NCBI RefSeq assembly: GCF_003363755.1
Contig: NZ_CP031396.1
Location: 4,496,501-4,560,500 of the forward strand
Reading direction: 5' to 3'
From: Pseudomonas protegens
GTDB lineage: Bacteria; Pseudomonadota; Gammaproteobacteria; Pseudomonadales; Pseudomonadaceae
DNA: 64,000 bases
The notes under the pieces were generated by a model that was given only the letters and a program-made list of their open reading frames with translations, was not told where the DNA came from and searched no databases. Positions 50,008-61,328 of the stretch are shown in pieces (position 1 is the first letter of the stretch; each line of letters begins with the position of its first letter). The position numbers were made by a program, and so were the translations under genes.

Positions 50008-53000
50008 ATGGAGCGGCTGATCCGCTTGTTCACCACGCTGATTCGCTGGGGGCTGGGTGCCTGCGCGTTGCTGTTGGTGGTGACGGCCTTGTACGTCAGC
50101 CTGGGTCGGGAACTGACTCCGCTGGTGGCTGAGTACCAGGCCGAGGTCGAAGCCAAGGTGCAGCAGGCCGTGGGGCTGCCGGTGCATATCGGTAGCCTGG
50201 AAGGGCGTTGGAGCGGACTGTCGCCGATTCTCCTGGCACACGATGTGATGGTGGGCGAGGGGGCCAACGCCCTGCGCCTGGACCAGGTCAGCGTGGCCCC
50301 GGACATGCTCGGCAGCCTGTTGGCCCGTGACCTGCGCATAGGGCGCCTGGAGCTCAGCGGTCTGAGTCTGAGCCTCAAGGAAGGCGCGGACGGCCAATGG
50401 CAATTGCAAGGCCTGCCAATGCAGCAGGACCAACCCATGGATCCGGGACAACTGCTGACTCGCTTGCAGCAAGTCGCGGAACTCTCCCTGTTGGACAGCC
50501 AAGTCACTTTGCTGCCGCAGGATCATTCGCCGCTGGCCCTGACCTATGTCGGACTCAATCTGCGCACCGGTCCCAGCCGCCAGCGCCTGGACCTGCGCCT
50601 GACCCTGCCGGACGGGCAGCCCCTGGCCGTCAACCTGCGCACACGCATCCAGGCGGATGCATGGCGCGACGCCCGGGCCGAGCTGTACCTGAGCCTGCCG
50701 CAAAGTGACTGGTCGCGCTGGCTTCCGGCCCGTGTCACTCAGCAATGGAAACTCTCCGAACTCAAGGCCGGTGGCGAGCTGTGGCTGACCTGGGCCAAGG
50801 GCACAGTGCAGAGCGCGGCGCTGCGCTTGAATGCGCCACAGCTCACCGGCGCCTATGCCGAGCGCACGCCAGTCACCCTGAAGAATCTGGCGTTGAATGC
50901 CTTCTTCCAGCGCAGCGATCAGGGCCTGCAGGTACAACTCGATTCCCTGGCGCTGAGCCTTGGCGAAACCCGCTGGGAATCGCGCCTGCAACTGCAGCAA
51001 ACCCAGGCCGGCGATAACCGTGAAGAACTCTGGCATCTGCAAGCCGACCGCCTGGACCTGACGCCGCTCACGCCGATCCTCAATGCCCTGGCACCTTTGC
51101 CGCAAGGCCTGGCCACCACCATCGAGCGCTTGAAGGTTAGCGGCGGGCTGCGCAATGTGCTGCTCGACTATCGCCCCCAGAACACCGGCGACCAGCGGCT
51201 GAGCTTTGCCGCCAACCTTGATCGGGTCGGCTTCGACGCCTATCACGGCGCTCCGGCGGCGCGAAACGTCAGTGGCAGCATCAGCGGCGACCTGGGTAAG
51301 GGCGAGCTGCGCATGGACAGCAAGGATTTCTCCCTGCACCTGTACCCGATCTTCGCCAAGCCCTGGCAGTACATCCAGGCCAACGCCACCCTGACCTGGA
51401 AACTCGACAAACAAGGTTTCACCCTGATCGCGCCCTACCTCAAGGTGCTGGGGGAAGAGGGCAAGATTGCCGGCGATTTCCTGATCCGGCTGCACTTCGA
51501 CCACAGCCAGGAAGACTACATGGACCTGCGGGTCGGCCTGGTGGACGGCGATGGGCGCTACACCGCCAAGTACCTGCCCCAGGTGCTCAGTCCGGCGCTG
51601 GATGAATGGCTGCGTACGGCGATCCTCAAGGGCGCGGTGGATGAGGGGTTCTTCCAATACCAGGGTTCGCTGAACCATGACGCTATCGAGGCGGCTCGCA
51701 GCATCAGCCTGTTCTTCAAGGTGCATGACGCCGAACTGGCGTTCCAGCCGGGCTGGCCGCACCTGAGCAAGATCAGCGGCGACGTGTTCGTCGAAGACAG
51801 CGGCGTACGCATCGTCGCCAGCAAGGGGCAGCTGTTGGATACCAAGGTGCGGGATGTTTTCGTCAACATTCCCCATTCTGTTGCCGGTCAGAGCAGCCAC
51901 ATGTTCATCGACGGCAGTTTTGCCGGCGGCCTGGGTGACGGGGTGAAGATTCTGCAGGAAGCACCGATCGGCACCGCATCGACCTTTGCCGGCTGGCAGG
52001 GCGAGGGTGACCTGCAAGGCAAGCTGAACCTGGACATCCCCCTGGTCAAGGGCGAGGAACCGAAGATCCTGGTGGACTTCAAGACTGACAAGGCGCGCCT
52101 CAAACTCAGTGAACCCGAGTTGGAACTGACCCAGCTCAAGGGCGACTTCCGCTTTGACAGTGCCAGGGGCCTGAGCGGTACAGGCATCAGCGCCCAGGCT
52201 TTCGATCGGCCGGTCACGGCGCAGATCTTTGCCGATGGCAAGCCAGGCAAGCCCAATACCCGGGTGGTTGCCAAGGGCCAGGTTACGGTGAAGAAACTCA
52301 CCGACTGGTTGAAAGTCAGCCAGCCGTTGCCGGTGTCCGGCGAAGTGCCCTTTCAGTTGCAACTGAACCTTGACGGTGCCGACAGTCAATTGATGGTCAA
52401 CTCCAGCCTCAAGGGCGTGGCGGTGGACCTGCCGGCGCCGTTTGGCATGGCTGCCAGCACCGGGCGTAACAGTGTGTTTCGCATGACCCTGCAAGGGGCC
52501 GAGCGGCGCTACTGGTTCAAATACGGCGAGTTGGCCGACTTCACTTTCGCGGCGCCCAGCGGCAAGCTCGCCGAGGGTCGGGGCGAACTGTTCCTCGGCG
52601 ATGGTGCGGCCTTGCTGCCTCCTGGCAAAGGGCTGCGGATACGGGGGATCCTCTCCGAGCTGGATGTGGAACCGTGGAAGGCCCTGGTGGATCGCTATGC
52701 TGGAAAGGACCCGGGGGGCAGCGCCAAGCAGTTGCTCAGCAGTGCGGACTTCAAGGTCGGCAAGCTCAGCGCCTTCGGCACCTCGCTGGATCAGGTCAAC
52801 CTGCTGCTGAGCCGCAAGCCCTCTGCCTGGGAGCTGCAGATCGACAGTCAACAGGCCAAGGGCAAAGTCGGGATTCCCGATGCCAAGGTGGCGCCAATGG
52901 TCATCGACATGGCGTACGTACGCCTGCCGGCCGCCGACCCGACGGCCCAGACCGATGAAAATGCACCTGATCCTTTGGCTTCAGTGGACCCGAAGAACGT

Positions 53001-53811
53001 TCCGCCCCTGGATATTTCCATTGCCCAACTGTTCCAGGGCCAGGACCTGATCGGTCGCTGGGCGCTCAAGGTTCGGCCGACGGCCAAGGGCATGGTCTTC
53101 AATGGCCTGGACCTGGGCCTCAAGGGCATGCAGTTGCAAGGCGAGGGGGGCTGGGAAGGTCAGGCCGGTGCCAGCAGCAGTTGGTACCGTGGCCGTATTG
53201 GTGGCAAGAACCTGGCGGATGTGCTCAAGGGCTGGGGCTTCGCACCGACCGTAACCAGTGAAGACTTTCACCTGGATGTCGATGGCCGCTGGCCGGGCTC
53301 ACCGGCCTGGGTGGGCTTGAAGCGCTTCTCCGGCAGCCTGGACGCCACCCTGCGCAAGGGACAGTTCGTTGAAGTCGAAGGCGGGGCCCAGGCCCTGCGG
53401 GTATTCGGCCTGCTCAACTTCAACTCCATCGGCCGGCGCCTGCGCCTGGACTTCTCCGACCTGTTCGGCAAGGGCTTGAGCTATGACCGGGTCAAGGGCG
53501 TGCTGGCGGCGAGCAATGGCGTGTATGTCACTCGCGAGCCGATCACCCTCACGGGGCCGTCGAGCAATCTGGAGCTCAATGGCACCCTGGATATGGTGGC
53601 CGATCAGGTGGACGCCAAGCTGCTGGTGACCCTGCCGGTCACCAACAACCTGCCGATTGCCGCGCTGATCGTCGGGGCGCCTGCGGTGGGCGGGGCGTTG
53701 TTCCTGATCGACAAGCTGATCGGAGACCGCGTGGCGCGCTTTGCCAGCGTCAAATACAACGTCAAAGGCCCGTGGAAAGATCCCCAAATCACCTTCGACA
53801 AGCCGTTTTGA
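50008..53811 (+). CDS. yhdP: YhdP family protein (AsmA-like lipid-transport bridge)
   Basis: The 1267-residue envelope protein has one N-terminal transmembrane helix (residues about 12-32) and a very long periplasmic beta-rich part with DUF3971 and AsmA-like C-terminal regions (LNGTLDMVADQVDAKLLVTL). YhdP and its relatives TamB and YdbH form bridges carrying phospholipids from the inner to the outer membrane. The ATG at 50008 (MERLIRLFTTLIRW) has GGGAG upstream. It lies in the conserved rng-yhdP-nitrilase-tldD string. A 1341-residue antisense frame over this gene is an artefact of codon usage. Confidence 0.92.
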   Translation: MERLIRLFTTLIRWGLGACALLLVVTALYVSLGRELTPLVAEYQAEVEAKVQQAVGLPVHIGSLEGRWSGLSPILLAHDVMVGEGANALRLDQVSVAPDMLGSLLARDLRIGRLELSGLSLSLKEGADGQWQLQGLPMQQDQPMDPGQLLTRLQQVAELSLLDSQVTLLPQDHSPLALTYVGLNLRTGPSRQRLDLRLTLPDGQPLAVNLRTRIQADAWRDARAELYLSLPQSDWSRWLPARVTQQWKLSELKAGGELWLTWAKGTVQSAALRLNAPQLTGAYAERTPVTLKNLALNAFFQRSDQGLQVQLDSLALSLGETRWESRLQLQQTQAGDNREELWHLQADRLDLTPLTPILNALAPLPQGLATTIERLKVSGGLRNVLLDYRPQNTGDQRLSFAANLDRVGFDAYHGAPAARNVSGSISGDLGKGELRMDSKDFSLHLYPIFAKPWQYIQANATLTWKLDKQGFTLIAPYLKVLGEEGKIAGDFLIRLHFDHSQEDYMDLRVGLVDGDGRYTAKYLPQVLSPALDEWLRTAILKGAVDEGFFQYQGSLNHDAIEAARSISLFFKVHDAELAFQPGWPHLSKISGDVFVEDSGVRIVASKGQLLDTKVRDVFVNIPHSVAGQSSHMFIDGSFAGGLGDGVKILQEAPIGTASTFAGWQGEGDLQGKLNLDIPLVKGEEPKILVDFKTDKARLKLSEPELELTQLKGDFRFDSARGLSGTGISAQAFDRPVTAQIFADGKPGKPNTRVVAKGQVTVKKLTDWLKVSQPLPVSGEVPFQLQLNLDGADSQLMVNSSLKGVAVDLPAPFGMAASTGRNSVFRMTLQGAERRYWFKYGELADFTFAAPSGKLAEGRGELFLGDGAALLPPGKGLRIRGILSELDVEPWKALVDRYAGKDPGGSAKQLLSSADFKVGKLSAFGTSLDQVNLLLSRKPSAWELQIDSQQAKGKVGIPDAKVAPMVIDMAYVRLPAADPTAQTDENAPDPLASVDPKNVPPLDISIAQLFQGQDLIGRWALKVRPTAKGMVFNGLDLGLKGMQLQGEGGWEGQAGASSSWYRGRIGGKNLADVLKGWGFAPTVTSEDFHLDVDGRWPGSPAWVGLKRFSGSLDATLRKGQFVEVEGGAQALRVFGLLNFNSIGRRLRLDFSDLFGKGLSYDRVKGVLAASNGVYVTREPITLTGPSSNLELNGTLDMVADQVDAKLLVTLPVTNNLPIAALIVGAPAVGGALFLIDKLIGDRVARFASVKYNVKGPWKDPQITFDKPF

Positions 53812-53869
53812 GAATCCTCGATTCGTGCCTATGGAGTAGCATGGCGGCCTACCCTACAAGGAGTTCGCC

Positions 53870-54709
53870 ATGTCTCTTGCGGTGATTCAAATGGTCAGTC
53901 AGAGCGATGTGCTGGCCAATCTGAACCAGGCTCGGAGCCTGCTTGAGCAAGCCGCCGTTGCTGGCGCCAAGCTGGCCGTGCTGCCGGAAAACTTCGCCGC
54001 CATGGGCCGCCGCGACATGGCAGCCATCGGTCGCGCCGAAGCCCTGGGCGAAGGTCCGATCCTGCCATGGTTGAAACAGACCGCCCGCGACCTCAGGTTA
54101 TGGATAGTGGCCGGCACCTTGCCGCTGCCCCCCGAGGATCAGCCCGAGGCCAAGGCCAACGCCTGTTCATTGTTGGTGGACGATCAGGGACAGATTGTGG
54201 CGCGCTACGACAAGCTGCATCTGTTCGATGTCGACGTGGCGGACAATCGCGGACGCTATCGCGAATCCGATGACTATGCTCATGGAGACCGCGTGGTAGT
54301 GGCGGATACGCCGGTGGGTCGGTTGGGGCTGACGGTTTGTTATGACCTGCGCTTTCCCGAGCTGTACAGCGAATTGCGCGCCGCCGGCGCTGAACTGATT
54401 ACCGCGCCTTCGGCTTTTACCGCGGTGACCGGCGCCGCCCATTGGGAGGTGCTGATCCGGGCCCGGGCCATTGAAACCCAGTGCTACCTGCTGGCGGCGG
54501 CCCAGGGTGGCGTGCATCCCGGCCCACGGGAAACCTACGGCCATGCGGCCATCGTCGACCCATGGGGACGCGTGCTGGCGGAGCAGGATCAAGGTGAGGG
54601 CGTGCTGTTGGCCGAGCGCGACAGCAGTGAACAGGCGTCCATTCGGGCGCGGATGCCGGTGGTCAGTCACCGGCGCATTTTCTCGCAAGGCGTTCAACGG
54701 CTTGCATAA
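53870..54709 (+). CDS. Carbon-nitrogen hydrolase (nitrilase superfamily, Nit1-like)
   Basis: The 279-residue enzyme has the catalytic triad E40 (AVLPENF), K115 (YDKLHLFDV) and C157 (VCYDLRFPELY). The closest described group is Nit1/NitA, which hydrolyses deaminated glutathione as metabolite repair. Position before tldD matches PA4475. The ATG at 53870 has AAGGAG upstream. Confidence 0.9.
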   Translation: MSLAVIQMVSQSDVLANLNQARSLLEQAAVAGAKLAVLPENFAAMGRRDMAAIGRAEALGEGPILPWLKQTARDLRLWIVAGTLPLPPEDQPEAKANACSLLVDDQGQIVARYDKLHLFDVDVADNRGRYRESDDYAHGDRVVVADTPVGRLGLTVCYDLRFPELYSELRAAGAELITAPSAFTAVTGAAHWEVLIRARAIETQCYLLAAAQGGVHPGPRETYGHAAIVDPWGRVLAEQDQGEGVLLAERDSSEQASIRARMPVVSHRRIFSQGVQRLA

Positions 54710-54735
54710 GTACGACGAATTTAAGGCCAAAGCAT

Positions 54736-56178
54736 ATGAGCGGGTTGTTGTCCTCAGTCAGTGAACATCTTCTAGCCCCTGGCGGCGTGACCATCGAAAG
54801 CTTGCAGGGCGTGCTGGGGGATCTGGCCGGCCCGGGCATCGATGCCGCCGACCTGTATTTCCAGGGGCAGATTTCCGAGTCCTGGTCCCTGGAAGACGGG
54901 ATCGTCAAGGAAGGCAGTTTCAACCTCGACCAAGGGGTGGGTGTGCGTGCGCAGTCCGGGGAGAAGACCGGCTTTGCCTACAGCAACGCCATCACCCTGG
55001 AAGCCCTGGGACTGGCGGCCCGTGCTGCGCGTTCGATCTCTCGGGCCGGACAGAACGGTACGGTGCAGGCCTTCACCAGCCAGGACGTGGCGCAACTGTA
55101 TGCGCCGGACAATCCTCTGGAAGTCATCAGCCGGGCCGAGAAAGTCGAACTGCTCAAGCGAGTGGACGCGGCGACTCGTGCTCTGGACCCGCGTATCCAG
55201 CAGGTCAGCGTGAGCATGGCCGGGGTCTGGGAGCGGATTCTGGTGGCCTCGACGGACGGCGGCCTGGCGGCGGATGTGCGGCCGTTGGTGCGCTTCAACG
55301 TCAGCGTCATCGTCGAGCAGAATGGCCGCCGCGAGCGCGGTGGCCATGGTGGCGGCGGGCGTACCGATTACCGCTATTTCCTCACTGAAGATCGGGCCAT
55401 GGGCTATGCCCGTGAAGCGCTGCGTCAGGCCCTGGTCAATCTCGAAGCCATTCCGGCACCGGCGGGCACCTTGCCGGTGGTACTCGGCTCCGGCTGGTCC
55501 GGTGTGCTGCTGCACGAAGCCGTGGGCCACGGCCTGGAAGGCGACTTCAACCGCAAGGGCAGCTCGGCCTACAGCGGCCGCATGGGCGAGAGGGTGGCTT
55601 CCAAGCTTTGCACCATCGTCGACGATGGCACCCTGGCTGGGCGTCGCGGCTCCCTGAGTGTGGACGACGAAGGCACCCCGACCGAATGCACCACCCTGAT
55701 CGAGAACGGTGTGCTCAAGGGCTATATGCAGGACAAACTCAATGCCCGCCTGATGGGCGTGGCCCGCACTGGCAACGGGCGTCGTGAGTCCTACGCGCAC
55801 TTGCCGATGCCGCGCATGACCAACACCTACATGCTGGCTGGCGAAAGCGATCCGGCGGAAATCATCGCCTCGGTGAAGAAAGGCATCTATTGCGCCAACC
55901 TTGGCGGCGGCCAGGTGGACATCACCAGCGGCAAGTTCGTGTTTTCCACCAGCGAGGCGTATCTGATCGAAGACGGCAAGATCACCGCACCGGTCAAGGG
56001 CGCGACCCTGATTGGCAACGGTCCTGAAGCGATGAGCCGAGTGTCGATGGTGGGCAACGATTTGTCCCTGGACAGCGGCGTTGGCACTTGTGGCAAGGAC
56101 GGGCAATCAGTGCCGGTAGGCGTCGGTCAGCCGACCTTGAAGATCGATGCGATCACCGTGGGTGGCACAGGGGCATAA
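54736..56178 (+). CDS. tldD: Metalloprotease TldD
   Basis: The 480-residue protein has the zinc site HEAVGH (H260, E261, H265) and the conserved C-terminal VGTCGKDGQSVPVGVGQPT. TldD works with PmbA/TldE to degrade unfolded peptides such as the CcdA antitoxin and to mature microcin B17 and similar peptides. PmbA, its partner, is encoded nearby at 56857-58203. Confidence 0.95.
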   Translation: MSGLLSSVSEHLLAPGGVTIESLQGVLGDLAGPGIDAADLYFQGQISESWSLEDGIVKEGSFNLDQGVGVRAQSGEKTGFAYSNAITLEALGLAARAARSISRAGQNGTVQAFTSQDVAQLYAPDNPLEVISRAEKVELLKRVDAATRALDPRIQQVSVSMAGVWERILVASTDGGLAADVRPLVRFNVSVIVEQNGRRERGGHGGGGRTDYRYFLTEDRAMGYAREALRQALVNLEAIPAPAGTLPVVLGSGWSGVLLHEAVGHGLEGDFNRKGSSAYSGRMGERVASKLCTIVDDGTLAGRRGSLSVDDEGTPTECTTLIENGVLKGYMQDKLNARLMGVARTGNGRRESYAHLPMPRMTNTYMLAGESDPAEIIASVKKGIYCANLGGGQVDITSGKFVFSTSEAYLIEDGKITAPVKGATLIGNGPEAMSRVSMVGNDLSLDSGVGTCGKDGQSVPVGVGQPTLKIDAITVGGTGA

Positions 56179-56191
56179 GAGAAGAGGGCGC

Positions 56192-56218
56192 CGGGTGAAC
56201 TGCTGGGCAGCTCACCCG
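56192..56218. other. Hairpin between converging tldD and yjgA
   Basis: CGGGTGA and TCACCCG enclose a second small stem GCTG/CAGC. No T-run follows on either strand, so it is only a possible terminator for the converging genes. Confidence 0.45.
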
Positions 56219-56226
56219 TGGAGGAC

Positions 56227-56748
56227 TCAACGCAGACCGCGTTGGGTCTCGTCCAGCTCGCGGATGTACTTGAAGATTTTACGGCTGGAGGCCGGCGCCT
56301 TGTTATGGGCCACCTCGTGCTGGGCCTGACGAATCAGGGAGCGCAGTTGCTGGCGATCGGCGTCCGGGTATTCACTGACGAACTTTTCCAGAACGTCATC
56401 GCCGCCGCCGATCAGGCGGTCACGCCAACGTTCCAGGTTATGGAAACGTTCGTTGTACTGCCGGGTGGAGGCGTCGAGTTGGTCGAGCAGTTGCAGAATC
56501 GCGTCGGTGTCCTGGTCACGCATCAGCTTGCCGATGAATTGCAGGTGGCGCTTTCGGGCGATATGGGCGACGTGCTTGGGCGCATCCGCCAGGGCCCGGC
56601 GCAAGGCGTCGGTCAACGGCAGTTTGTTCAGCAAGTCAGGCTTGAGAGTGGTAAGGCGCTCGCCGAGATCAACCAGAGCATGCAGCTCGCGTTTGACCTG
56701 GGATTTGCTTTTCTCCCCATCGAGGGAGTCGTCGTAAGAATCAACCAT
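56227..56748 (-). CDS. yjgA: Ribosome biogenesis factor YjgA/DarP (DUF615)
   Basis: The 173-residue, highly charged helical protein associates with 50S assembly intermediates in E. coli. Family segments are ELHALVDLGERLTTL, RRALADAPKHVAHIARKRHL and FVSEYPDADRQQLRSL. The ATG at 56748 (MVDSYDDSL) is preferred to an in-frame one at 56763. It is the only minus-strand gene between tldD and pmbA. Confidence 0.92.
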   Translation of the reverse strand: MVDSYDDSLDGEKSKSQVKRELHALVDLGERLTTLKPDLLNKLPLTDALRRALADAPKHVAHIARKRHLQFIGKLMRDQDTDAILQLLDQLDASTRQYNERFHNLERWRDRLIGGGDDVLEKFVSEYPDADRQQLRSLIRQAQHEVAHNKAPASSRKIFKYIRELDETQRGLR

Positions 56749-56856
56749 GGTGGCAGTCCGCAAAGAAACGCCGCCATGATAACCAGTCGAGGGCCGCTTG
56801 TCCGGCCCGGTCGCTCGCCGGCCTTAATCGAAAGCAGAATTTGAGTGGAGAACAGC

Positions 56857-58203
56857 ATGAGTGCAGCACAAAGCGTCGGCCCACAGGCTTTGCCGGCCCT
56901 GCAGGAGCAAGTCGAGCAGATCGTTGCCGAGGCCAAGCGCCAGGGGGCCAGTGCCTGCGAAGTAGCGGTGTCTCTGGAGCAGGGCCTGTCGACTTCGGTG
57001 CGCCAGCGGGAAGTGGAAACCGTGGAGTTCAACCGCGACCAGGGCTTTGGCATCACCCTCTATGTGGGCCAGCGCAAGGGTTCGGCCAGCACCTCTGCCA
57101 GCGGCCCCGAGGCCATTCGTGAAACCGTGGCCGCGGCCCTGGCAATCGCCAAGCACACCTCCGAAGACGAAGCCTCGGGGCTGGCCGATGCATCCTTGAT
57201 GGCCAAGGACCTGCAGGACTTCGACCTGTTCCATGCCTGGGACATCACCCCAGAGCAGGCCATCGAACAGGCCCTGGCCTGTGAAGCTGCGGCCTTTGCC
57301 GCCGACAGCCGGATCAAGAATGCCGACGGCACCACCCTGAGCACCCATCAGGGCTGCCGGGTGTATGGCAACAGTCACGGTTTTATCGGTGGTTATGCCT
57401 CCACTCGCCACAGTCTGAGCTGCGTGATGATTGCCGAGGCTGACGGCCAGATGCAGCGCGACTACTGGTATGACGTCAATCGCCAGGGCCAGTTGCTGGC
57501 CGACCCTGCGAGCATTGGTCAGCGTGCTGCCCAACGCGCAGCCAGTCGACTTGGCGCCCGCCCGGTGCCGACCTGCGAAGTGCCGGTGCTGTTTTCCGCG
57601 GAACTGGCCGGCGGCCTGTTCGGCAGTTTTCTCGGCGCGATTTCCGGCGGCAATCTGTATCGCAAGTCATCCTTCCTTGAAGGCGCCTTGGGCCAACAGC
57701 TGTTTCCCCAGTGGCTGACCATCGATGAGCGTCCGCACCTGATGCGCGCCATGGGCAGTTCGGCGTTCGATGGTGACGGCCTGGCCACTTACGCCAAGCC
57801 TTTCGTCAAGGACGGTGAACTGGTGTCCTATGTGCTGGGTACCTACTCGGGTCGCAAGCTGGGCATGCCGAGCACCGCCAACGCCGGTGGCGTGCACAAC
57901 CTGTTCGTCACCCATGGCGATGAAGACCAGGCGGCTTTGCTGCGGCGTATGGGGCGTGGCCTGTTGGTGACCGAGTTGATGGGGCATGGCCTGAACATGG
58001 TCACTGGGGATTACTCCCGTGGTGCGGCGGGTTTCTGGGTCGAGAATGGCGAGATCCAGTTCGCGGTACAGGAAGTCACCATTGCCGGGAATTTGCGGGA
58101 CATGTTCAAGCAGATCATTGCCGTGGGTAACGACCTGGAACTGCGCAGCAACATCCGCACCGGCTCGGTGCTGATCGAACGCATGACTGTCGCTGGTAGC
58201 TGA
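56857..58203 (+). CDS. pmbA: Metalloprotease PmbA (TldE)
   Basis: The 448-residue partner of TldD lacks the HExxxH zinc site, as is normal for this subunit. Conserved regions include SGGNLYRKSSFLEGALGQQL, TANAGGVHN and VTGDYSRGAAGFWVENGEI. The ATG at 56857 has GGAG seven bases upstream and is preferred over an ATG at 56845. A strong terminator follows. Confidence 0.95.
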   Translation: MSAAQSVGPQALPALQEQVEQIVAEAKRQGASACEVAVSLEQGLSTSVRQREVETVEFNRDQGFGITLYVGQRKGSASTSASGPEAIRETVAAALAIAKHTSEDEASGLADASLMAKDLQDFDLFHAWDITPEQAIEQALACEAAAFAADSRIKNADGTTLSTHQGCRVYGNSHGFIGGYASTRHSLSCVMIAEADGQMQRDYWYDVNRQGQLLADPASIGQRAAQRAASRLGARPVPTCEVPVLFSAELAGGLFGSFLGAISGGNLYRKSSFLEGALGQQLFPQWLTIDERPHLMRAMGSSAFDGDGLATYAKPFVKDGELVSYVLGTYSGRKLGMPSTANAGGVHNLFVTHGDEDQAALLRRMGRGLLVTELMGHGLNMVTGDYSRGAAGFWVENGEIQFAVQEVTIAGNLRDMFKQIIAVGNDLELRSNIRTGSVLIERMTVAGS

Positions 58204-58224
58204 CCGCCCTCCTGGGTCACCCCA

Positions 58225-58256
58225 ACGCGCCACCTCCCCGGGTGGCGCGTTTTTTT
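58225..58256 (+). terminator. Rho-independent terminator of pmbA
   Basis: ACGCGCCACC pairs with GGTGGCGCGT over loop TCCCCG and is followed by a run of seven T. Confidence 0.92.
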
Positions 58257-58271
58257 ATGCCTGGCGCTTTC

Positions 58272-58354
58272 TAGGAGCTGGCTTGCCAGCGAAGGCGTCC
58301 TGACGCTCGATACCAGGCTCAGGGGCTCATTCGCCGCCAAGTCGGCTCCTACAA
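58272..58354. repeat. REP doublet
   Basis: TAGGAGCTGGCTTGCCAGC is faced by an inverted, slightly diverged partner ending GTCGGCTCCTAC. It lies between the pmbA terminator and the fagA promoter. Confidence 0.78.
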
Positions 58355-58406
58355 GAGTTGGGCAAAATTCGTACAAGTCAGATTGATTTGATTCTCAATA
58401 TCATTT

Positions 58407-58425
58407 AATAATGAAAATCATTATT
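58407..58425. promoter_or_regulatory. Fur box upstream of fagA
   Basis: AATAATGAAAATCATTATT matches 16 of 19 positions of the Fur consensus GATAATGATAATCATTATC. It lies 16 bases before the fagA ATG. The equivalent operon in P. aeruginosa is known to be Fur-repressed. Confidence 0.88.
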
Positions 58426-58440
58426 CAATGAGCCCAGGTC

Positions 58441-58828
58441 ATGAGTTCTGCCTTGCACGAGCAGCCCTACCTCGAAAGCTGGCGCTGGATGAGTCGCCAG
58501 ATCCGTTGCGCACTGGAACCGGACGAACCGCGTCTGATCGAGCATTACCTCGCCGAGGGCCGCTACCTGGCGTGCTGTACCGCGATGTCGGCCTGGACCG
58601 TCGCTGAAACCTCCTTCCGTTTGTTGATCGATACCGCTACCGATACTGCGCTGCCCTGGCACTGGCGCAGCCTGTGCCTGGATCAGGCCTGGCGGCCATT
58701 GCGTGACATGGAGCGGTTGTCTTTGTGCAAGTGCCGGCTCAAGCGCTGGCAAAGCCATGCCTGGCAACTGGCGACCTGCTCGCTGTTGCCTTCCATTCCT
58801 CTGATTGAACTGGTGCAAGGATTTCCCG

Positions 58829-58836
<8 letters not shown>
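58441..58836 (+). CDS. fagA: Fur-associated gene A product
   Basis: The 131-residue protein is rich in tryptophan and cysteine (SWRWMSRQIRC, YLACCTAMSAW, LSLCKCRLKRW) and has no signal peptide. It corresponds to FagA, first gene of the fagA-fumC-orfX-sodA operon of P. aeruginosa. Its function is unknown. The cysteines could bind metal. It overlaps fumC by eight bases. Confidence 0.9.
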
Positions 58837-60205
<1,369 letters not shown>

Positions 60206-60232
60206 CTCCCAACACCGCTTTGGAGGCTCACC

Positions 60233-60682
60233 ATGGAGCACTGGAAACGCACGATCGAAAGGGCCAATCGCCTCTTTATGCAGGGCGAACTGGTGGATGC
60301 TCGCGAGTTCTACCTGCAGGCACTGGCCTTGGCGCAGGTGTTGTTCGAGCGCTGGGGGGATGCCGACGAGGCGGTGGCAGCCTGTGTGATTTCCCATCAC
60401 AACCTGGCGGACCTGCATTTGCGCCTGAACCAGCCGGAGGAGAGCGCAGAGTACCTCTGCGCGATCCACCAGCGCCTGCTGCAGACCATGCAGGACAGCC
60501 GCCTCAGCCCTGTCTTGCGCGAAGCGGCTTTGCGCCAGAGCAGCAAGACCTACGTCGAACTGCTGAATTTCATCGGTGATCACGGTGAATACCCCCGTAC
60601 TCATCGTTTGCTGGACAGCAACGTCGCGGGCCTGTCAGCCGACAGCCCGCTAGCCGACAGCCCCTCTTACGGAGCCCATTGA
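60233..60682 (+). CDS. Hypothetical helical protein (orfX of the sodA operon)
   Basis: The 149-residue protein looks like a TPR-type helical repeat (RANRLFMQGELVDAREFYLQ, ISHHNLADLHLRLNQPEESA), with no signal peptide. It equals PA4469 in position. The function is unknown. The C-terminal tail repeats LADSP/SADSP. It begins 27 bases after fumC and ends one base before sodA, so it is co-expressed. Confidence 0.85.
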   Translation: MEHWKRTIERANRLFMQGELVDAREFYLQALALAQVLFERWGDADEAVAACVISHHNLADLHLRLNQPEESAEYLCAIHQRLLQTMQDSRLSPVLREAALRQSSKTYVELLNFIGDHGEYPRTHRLLDSNVAGLSADSPLADSPSYGAH

Positions 60683-60683
60683 T

Positions 60684-61295
60684 ATGTCCTTTACCTTGCC
60701 TGCACTGCCTTATGCCTACGACGCCCTGGAGCCGCACATCGATGCGCAGACCATGGAGATTCACTACAGCAAGCACCACCAGACCTACATCAACAATCTC
60801 AATGCCGCTGTAGAAGGCACTGAATGGGCGGGCTGGGAAGTCGAAAAACTGGTGGCCAGCGTCCAGCAACTGCCGGAAAAACTTCGGGCCGCGGTGATCA
60901 ACCAAGGGGGTGGCCACGCCAACCATTCGCTGTTCTGGGCGGTGATGACCCCGGCCGGCGGCGGTAAGCCCGAGGGTGCCCTGGCTCAGGCAATCGAGCA
61001 GCAACTGGGTGGTTTCGAGCGCTTCAAGGAGGCGTTCACCAAGGCTGCGCTGACCCGTTTCGGCAGTGGCTGGGCCTGGCTCAGCGTGACTCCGGAGAAA
61101 AAGCTGCTGGTGGAAAGCAGCGGTAACCAGGACAGCCCGCTGATGAATGGCAACACGCCGATTCTCGGTCTGGACGTGTGGGAGCACGCCTACTACCTGC
61201 GTTATCAGAACCGTCGGCCGGAATACATCAATGCGTTCTACAACGTGATCAATTGGCCGGAAGTCGCTCAACGCTATCAGGCCGCGATGGCCTGA
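60684..61295 (+). CDS. sodA: Superoxide dismutase, manganese type
   Basis: The 203-residue enzyme has metal ligands H27, H81, D164 and H168 (DVWEHAYY). G77 in the GGGHANHSLFW block and the glutamine in GNQDSPLM favour the manganese rather than the iron form. It substitutes for Fe-SOD under iron starvation, consistent with its operon. Confidence 0.96.
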   Translation: MSFTLPALPYAYDALEPHIDAQTMEIHYSKHHQTYINNLNAAVEGTEWAGWEVEKLVASVQQLPEKLRAAVINQGGGHANHSLFWAVMTPAGGGKPEGALAQAIEQQLGGFERFKEAFTKAALTRFGSGWAWLSVTPEKKLLVESSGNQDSPLMNGNTPILGLDVWEHAYYLRYQNRRPEYINAFYNVINWPEVAQRYQAAMA

Positions 61296-61328
61296 TACCT
61301 CCATTCATAACAAGACCTAAGGCCGACT

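Noticed and set aside
48826..52851. A 1341-codon open frame on the minus strand
   Set aside because: It lies antisense to rng and yhdP, which are clear conserved genes. Long antisense frames are common in GC-rich Pseudomonas DNA, and the translation shows no recognisable domain.
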